Shown piece by piece: positions 61,137-64,000 of a DNA stretch of 64,000 nucleotides (its first letter is position 1; the number at the start of each line of letters is the position of its first letter). Source of the DNA: Polynucleobacter kasalickyi (GTDB lineage: Bacteria > Pseudomonadota > Gammaproteobacteria > Burkholderiales > Burkholderiaceae); NCBI RefSeq assembly GCF_900176405.1, contig NZ_FWXJ01000012.1, positions 1-64,000 on the forward strand, read 5' to 3'. Below the pieces are notes generated by a model. That model ran no database searches. It was not told the DNA's origin and worked only from the letters and a program-made list of their open reading frames with translations. The position numbers and the translations under genes are program-made.

Positions 61137-63770
61137 CTAGGCTCTCGACATCTGCAATCTTAATGAATTGCCGATTACGGAAACCGAACTTAAACTCATG
61201 GCAAGTGCTGCAATCATTGGTGAGAGTAGCACGCCAGTAATTGGATATAAAACTCCTGCTGCTATAGAGATGCCGATGGCGTTATAAAACAGAGAAAATA
61301 CTAAGTTCTGTTTCATATTGTTCACGGTTTGATTGGATAAATGGATCGCAGTAGCAATCCCACGTAAATCCCCCTTAATCAAGGTAATTTGCGCACTATT
61401 CATCGCCACATCCGTACCAGTTCCCATAGCTATCCCAATATTTGCTTGCGCTAATGCTGGGGCATCGTTGATACCATCCCCCGCCATCGCAACAATCTTG
61501 CCCTCATTTTGCAATTTTTGGACCAGGGCTAGTTTGTCAGCAGGTTTTAGTTCACCATACACTGCTTCAATCCCGAGTTGACGACCTACCGCCTTTGCAG
61601 TAGTTAGACCATCACCAGTAGCCATGATAATTTTGAGTCCAGATTCTTTTAATATTTGCAAAGCATCTTGCGTAGTGGCTTTAATCGCATCGGTTACGAC
61701 GAGTAATCCTTTCAGTTGTTGATCAATCGCAAGATAGATAACGCTCGCGCCATTCTCTCGATATGACTCCGCTTGTGGCTGAAGTTCCTGCACTGATATT
61801 GCTAATTGATTCATCAACTCGGTATTGCCTAAACAAACCGTTTGCCCAGCTATTTGACCTTGCACACCAATTCCTGACGAAGATTGGAAGTTGGTAACAG
61901 TTAATAAGGCTAGTTGTTGATCTTTAGCCGCGCGCACGATAGCGGCGGCCAAAGGATGCTCACTCGCCTGATCAATGCTAGCCGCTACCCTTAAGACCTC
62001 TAACTCAGTAAAGCCATTCACCCCAATCGCTTTAATAAAGCTTGGATGGCCTTGGGTTAACGTCCCCGTTTTATCGACAATGAGCGTATCTACCTTTTTG
62101 AGATTTTCGATCGCTTGCGCATCGCGAAATAAGATGCCCTGAGTGGCTGCCCGACCGGTAGCCACCATAATCGACATCGGCGTAGCCAACCCCAATGCGC
62201 AAGGACAGGCAATAATTAAGACAGAGACCGCATTGATAAGTCCAAACACCCAACTAGGATTTGGCCCAAAAATACCCCAGACAAAAAATGTGAGGAATGC
62301 TACAGCGACTACAGAGACCACAAAATAAGCTGATACTTGATCCGCCATGCGTTGCATAGGTGCTTTGGACCGCTGGGCTAATGCCACCATTTGAATGACT
62401 TGCGAAAGCACTGTGGCAGAGCCAACCTTTTCCGCTTTCATTAGCAATGCACCGCTTGTATTGAGGGTAGCACCAATTAATGGGTCCCCAATATTTTTTA
62501 TCACAGGAATCGGCTCGCCCGTCAACATGGATTCATCAACGGCGCTGACTCCCTCGACAACCAAACCATCTACAGGAATCTTCTCCCCAGGACGGATCCG
62601 CAGTACATCACCCACCATGACATCCTTCAAGTCAACATCTTCTTCCAAGCCATTTGCCTGTAATCTACGCGCAGTCTTCGGTGCTAAACCAAGTAAAGAT
62701 TTAATGGCTGCAGAAGTTTTTGAACGAGCTTTCAACTCTAAAATTTGCCCCAATAGAGTCAACGAAATGATGACTGCTGCCGCTTCAAAATAGACCGACA
62801 CTCGCCCCATCGAGATGAAGGACTCTGGGAAAATTTGTGGTGCTATGGTCGCAATCGCACTATAAATAAAAGCAGTGCCAGTGCCTATACTGATTAAAGT
62901 CCACATATTAGGACTTCGGTTTAAGACGGAGTTCCAACCTTGTACAAAAAAGGGCCAGCCTGCCCATAAGACTACTGGCGTTGAAAAAATGAACTCAACC
63001 CAAGACTGGACACGCATTTCAAACAAATGTAGCTGGTGACCAAACATGGCTAAAGTAAATACCACTAATGTGGCCGGTAAGGTATACCAAAAACGTCGTT
63101 GAAAACTAATTAGTTCAGGACTTTCTTCGTCATCTAGCGCTGGAATCATTGCCTCTAAGGCCATCCCACACTTTGGGCAACTGCCCTGGTGATCTTGAAT
63201 CACTTCTGGATGCATGGGACAAGTATAAATAGCTCCAATCACTTCGGGAACCTCTTGTTGAATCTTTGGCTGAAGATAAGTGTTTGGAGATTGAATAAAT
63301 TTTGTGCAACATCCTGCGCTACAAAAGTAAAAAGGTTTTCCTTCAAACATCGTATGGTGTTTTGATTGGTCGGTGGTTTTCATGCCACAAACAGGATCTC
63401 GTAACTCTTCTTTATCTTGAACTTGTTCTATTTTCAAATAAGATTCTGGAGAGTTGATGAACTTGGCACAACACCCAGCACTGCAAAAGTAAAAAGGTTT
63501 CCCTTCAAACATCGTATGGTGTTTTGACTGGTCGGTCGTTTTCATGCCACAAACAGGATCTCGTAACTCTTCCTGATCTTGAGCTTGTTCTATTCTCAAA
63601 TAAGATTCTGGAGAGTTGATGAACTTGGCACAACACCCAGCACTGCAAAAGTAAAAAGGTTTCCCTTCAAACATCGTATGGTGTTTTGATTGGTCGGTTG
63701 TTTTCATCCCGCAAACAGGATCTTTAAAATCCTGCGCCATATTGCTTTGATTGATTGGGGACTCACTCAT
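61137..63770 (-). CDS. Copper/heavy-metal P1B-type ATPase with three tandem YHS domains
   Basis: An 877-residue metal pump. N terminus: three 54-residue YHS units (17-70, 71-124, 125-178; each [20 protein letters not shown], then FYFCSAGCC), then a heavy-metal-binding segment [25 protein letters not shown]. ATPase core: TGEP in [13 protein letters not shown] in [24 protein letters not shown] in [10 protein letters not shown], and [18 protein letters not shown] and the MSxxS-type C-terminal helix ([16 protein letters not shown]) indicate Cu(I) export. It lacks HMA domains, which the YHS units replace. AGAGG precedes the ATG. Confidence 0.93.
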   Translation of the reverse strand: MSESPINQSNMAQDFKDPVCGMKTTDQSKHHTMFEGKPFYFCSAGCCAKFINSPESYLRIEQAQDQEELRDPVCGMKTTDQSKHHTMFEGKPFYFCSAGCCAKFINSPESYLKIEQVQDKEELRDPVCGMKTTDQSKHHTMFEGKPFYFCSAGCCTKFIQSPNTYLQPKIQQEVPEVIGAIYTCPMHPEVIQDHQGSCPKCGMALEAMIPALDDEESPELISFQRRFWYTLPATLVVFTLAMFGHQLHLFEMRVQSWVEFIFSTPVVLWAGWPFFVQGWNSVLNRSPNMWTLISIGTGTAFIYSAIATIAPQIFPESFISMGRVSVYFEAAAVIISLTLLGQILELKARSKTSAAIKSLLGLAPKTARRLQANGLEEDVDLKDVMVGDVLRIRPGEKIPVDGLVVEGVSAVDESMLTGEPIPVIKNIGDPLIGATLNTSGALLMKAEKVGSATVLSQVIQMVALAQRSKAPMQRMADQVSAYFVVSVVAVAFLTFFVWGIFGPNPSWVFGLINAVSVLIIACPCALGLATPMSIMVATGRAATQGILFRDAQAIENLKKVDTLIVDKTGTLTQGHPSFIKAIGVNGFTELEVLRVAASIDQASEHPLAAAIVRAAKDQQLALLTVTNFQSSSGIGVQGQIAGQTVCLGNTELMNQLAISVQELQPQAESYRENGASVIYLAIDQQLKGLLVVTDAIKATTQDALQILKESGLKIIMATGDGLTTAKAVGRQLGIEAVYGELKPADKLALVQKLQNEGKIVAMAGDGINDAPALAQANIGIAMGTGTDVAMNSAQITLIKGDLRGIATAIHLSNQTVNNMKQNLVFSLFYNAIGISIAAGVLYPITGVLLSPMIAALAMSLSSVSVIGNSLRLQMSRA
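63237..63722. repeat. Three tandem 162-bp repeats encoding YHS domains
   Basis: Units at 63561-63722, 63399-63560 and 63237-63398. The first two are nearly identical in DNA through the cysteine region; the third diverges after the second CC pair. Period is exactly 54 codons. Confidence 0.95.
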
Positions 63771-63835
63771 CTTCTACCTCTCTTTACAACAAAACTGTTA
63801 GGAACTGCTTACCATAAAATACATTCACAGAATAA

Positions 63836-64000
63836 TTACACAAGATGTCCTGTCTTCACAAAAATAAGGCACCCTTCTTCACTAAAAGGTTGATGCAAAC
63901 TCATATGCGGACTACGGATCCAAGATCCTTTCGGATAACGACCATGTTCATCCTCAAACACACCCTCGACCACAAAGATTTCTTCGCCACCATAATGTCG
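63836..64000 (-). CDS. ChrR-like cupin protein, C-terminal end (cut by window edge)
   Basis: The minus strand is open from the window edge to a TAA at 63838-63836, giving 54 residues: RHYGGEEIFVVEGVFEDEHG, then YPKGSWIRSPHMSLHQPFS and EEGCLIFVKTGHLV. This is the cupin core of the anti-sigma factor ChrR C-terminal domain group (GGEE, VLEG-type, DE.G.YP.GSW.R.P, GC..FVK). Such cupins bind zinc or act as small-molecule sensors or enzymes. The N-terminal part, including any zinc anti-sigma domain, lies outside the window. It is 65 bases upstream of the metal ATPase gene on the same strand. Confidence 0.85.
   Translation of the reverse strand, partial: RHYGGEEIFVVEGVFEDEHGRYPKGSWIRSPHMSLHQPFSEEGCLIFVKTGHLV

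Noticed and set aside
63237..63722. Tandem repeats as a possible CRISPR or minisatellite
   Set aside because: The 162-bp units are in-frame YHS domains of the metal ATPase with conserved Cys residues, not spaced repeats.

Overview
The window looks like chromosome of a free-living betaproteobacterium of the Burkholderiaceae, most like Polynucleobacter. The DNA leans AT-rich. It carries a Bug-type (tripartite tricarboxylate) solute receptor, a betaproteobacterial general porin, compact gene spacing and the gene neighbourhoods usual for that group. The genus is an inference from gene content and style; no rRNA, tRNA or CRISPR was seen.

Layout. 1-1107: right end of an IS30-family element whose transposase has an in-frame amber codon, abutting an M23 peptidase gene that has lost its 5' part. 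1199-8402: a serine hydrolase, a Cys-rich conserved protein, an FKBP isomerase, a metallo-beta-lactamase-fold hydrolase, then a Bug receptor/cupin pair divergent from an alpha/beta hydrolase-SDR-DMT exporter operon. 8510-10570: TonB-dependent receptor. 10582-14412: methyltransferase, nitronate monooxygenase-like enzyme and fatty acyl-CoA ligase. 14574-21535: OmpW, then a TetR-headed beta-oxidation operon (tetR, acyl-CoA dehydrogenase, HAD/enoyl-CoA hydratase fusion, thiolase). 21654-23267: HpcH/HpaI aldolase and an orphan periplasmic binding protein.

23364-34734 is one long minus-strand unit for urea: urtABCDE (urea ABC importer), then ureD-ureA-ureJ-ureB-ureC-ureE-ureF-ureG (nickel urease and its assembly factors). 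35005-59710 is a purine-scavenging block: a BMP-type nucleoside/purine ABC importer, guanine deaminase, xanthine dehydrogenase xdhABC, a porin, a Rieske oxygenase, xanthine phosphoribosyltransferase, an 8-oxoguanine deaminase-type amidohydrolase, a second ABC importer, then uraD, puuE, hiuH, puuD, allantoicase and ureidoglycolate lyase, with ribA and a hydroxypyruvate isomerase at the far end. Together these genes can take guanine, 8-oxoguanine, hypoxanthine and xanthine through urate, 5-hydroxyisourate, OHCU, allantoin, allantoate and ureidoglycolate to glyoxylate and urea, and urease then frees ammonia. Glyoxylate carboligase and tartronate semialdehyde reductase, which would link glyoxylate to the hydroxypyruvate isomerase, are not in the window.

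The most interesting regulatory signal is a recurring dyad of the NtrC type (TGCACC-N5-GGTGCA and degenerate forms) in the promoter regions of the urea importer, the nucleoside importer, the porin/Rieske pair, the second ABC importer and the puuE/hiuH pair, in two places as a tandem pair 31-32 bp apart. It suggests a nitrogen-starvation regulon joining purine breakdown to urea use.

59813-64000: a SnoaL-like protein, 3-hydroxybutyryl-CoA dehydrogenase, a copper-type P-type ATPase with three near-identical tandem YHS domains, and the 3' end of a ChrR-like cupin gene cut by the window edge. No gene-free stretch exceeds 300 bases.
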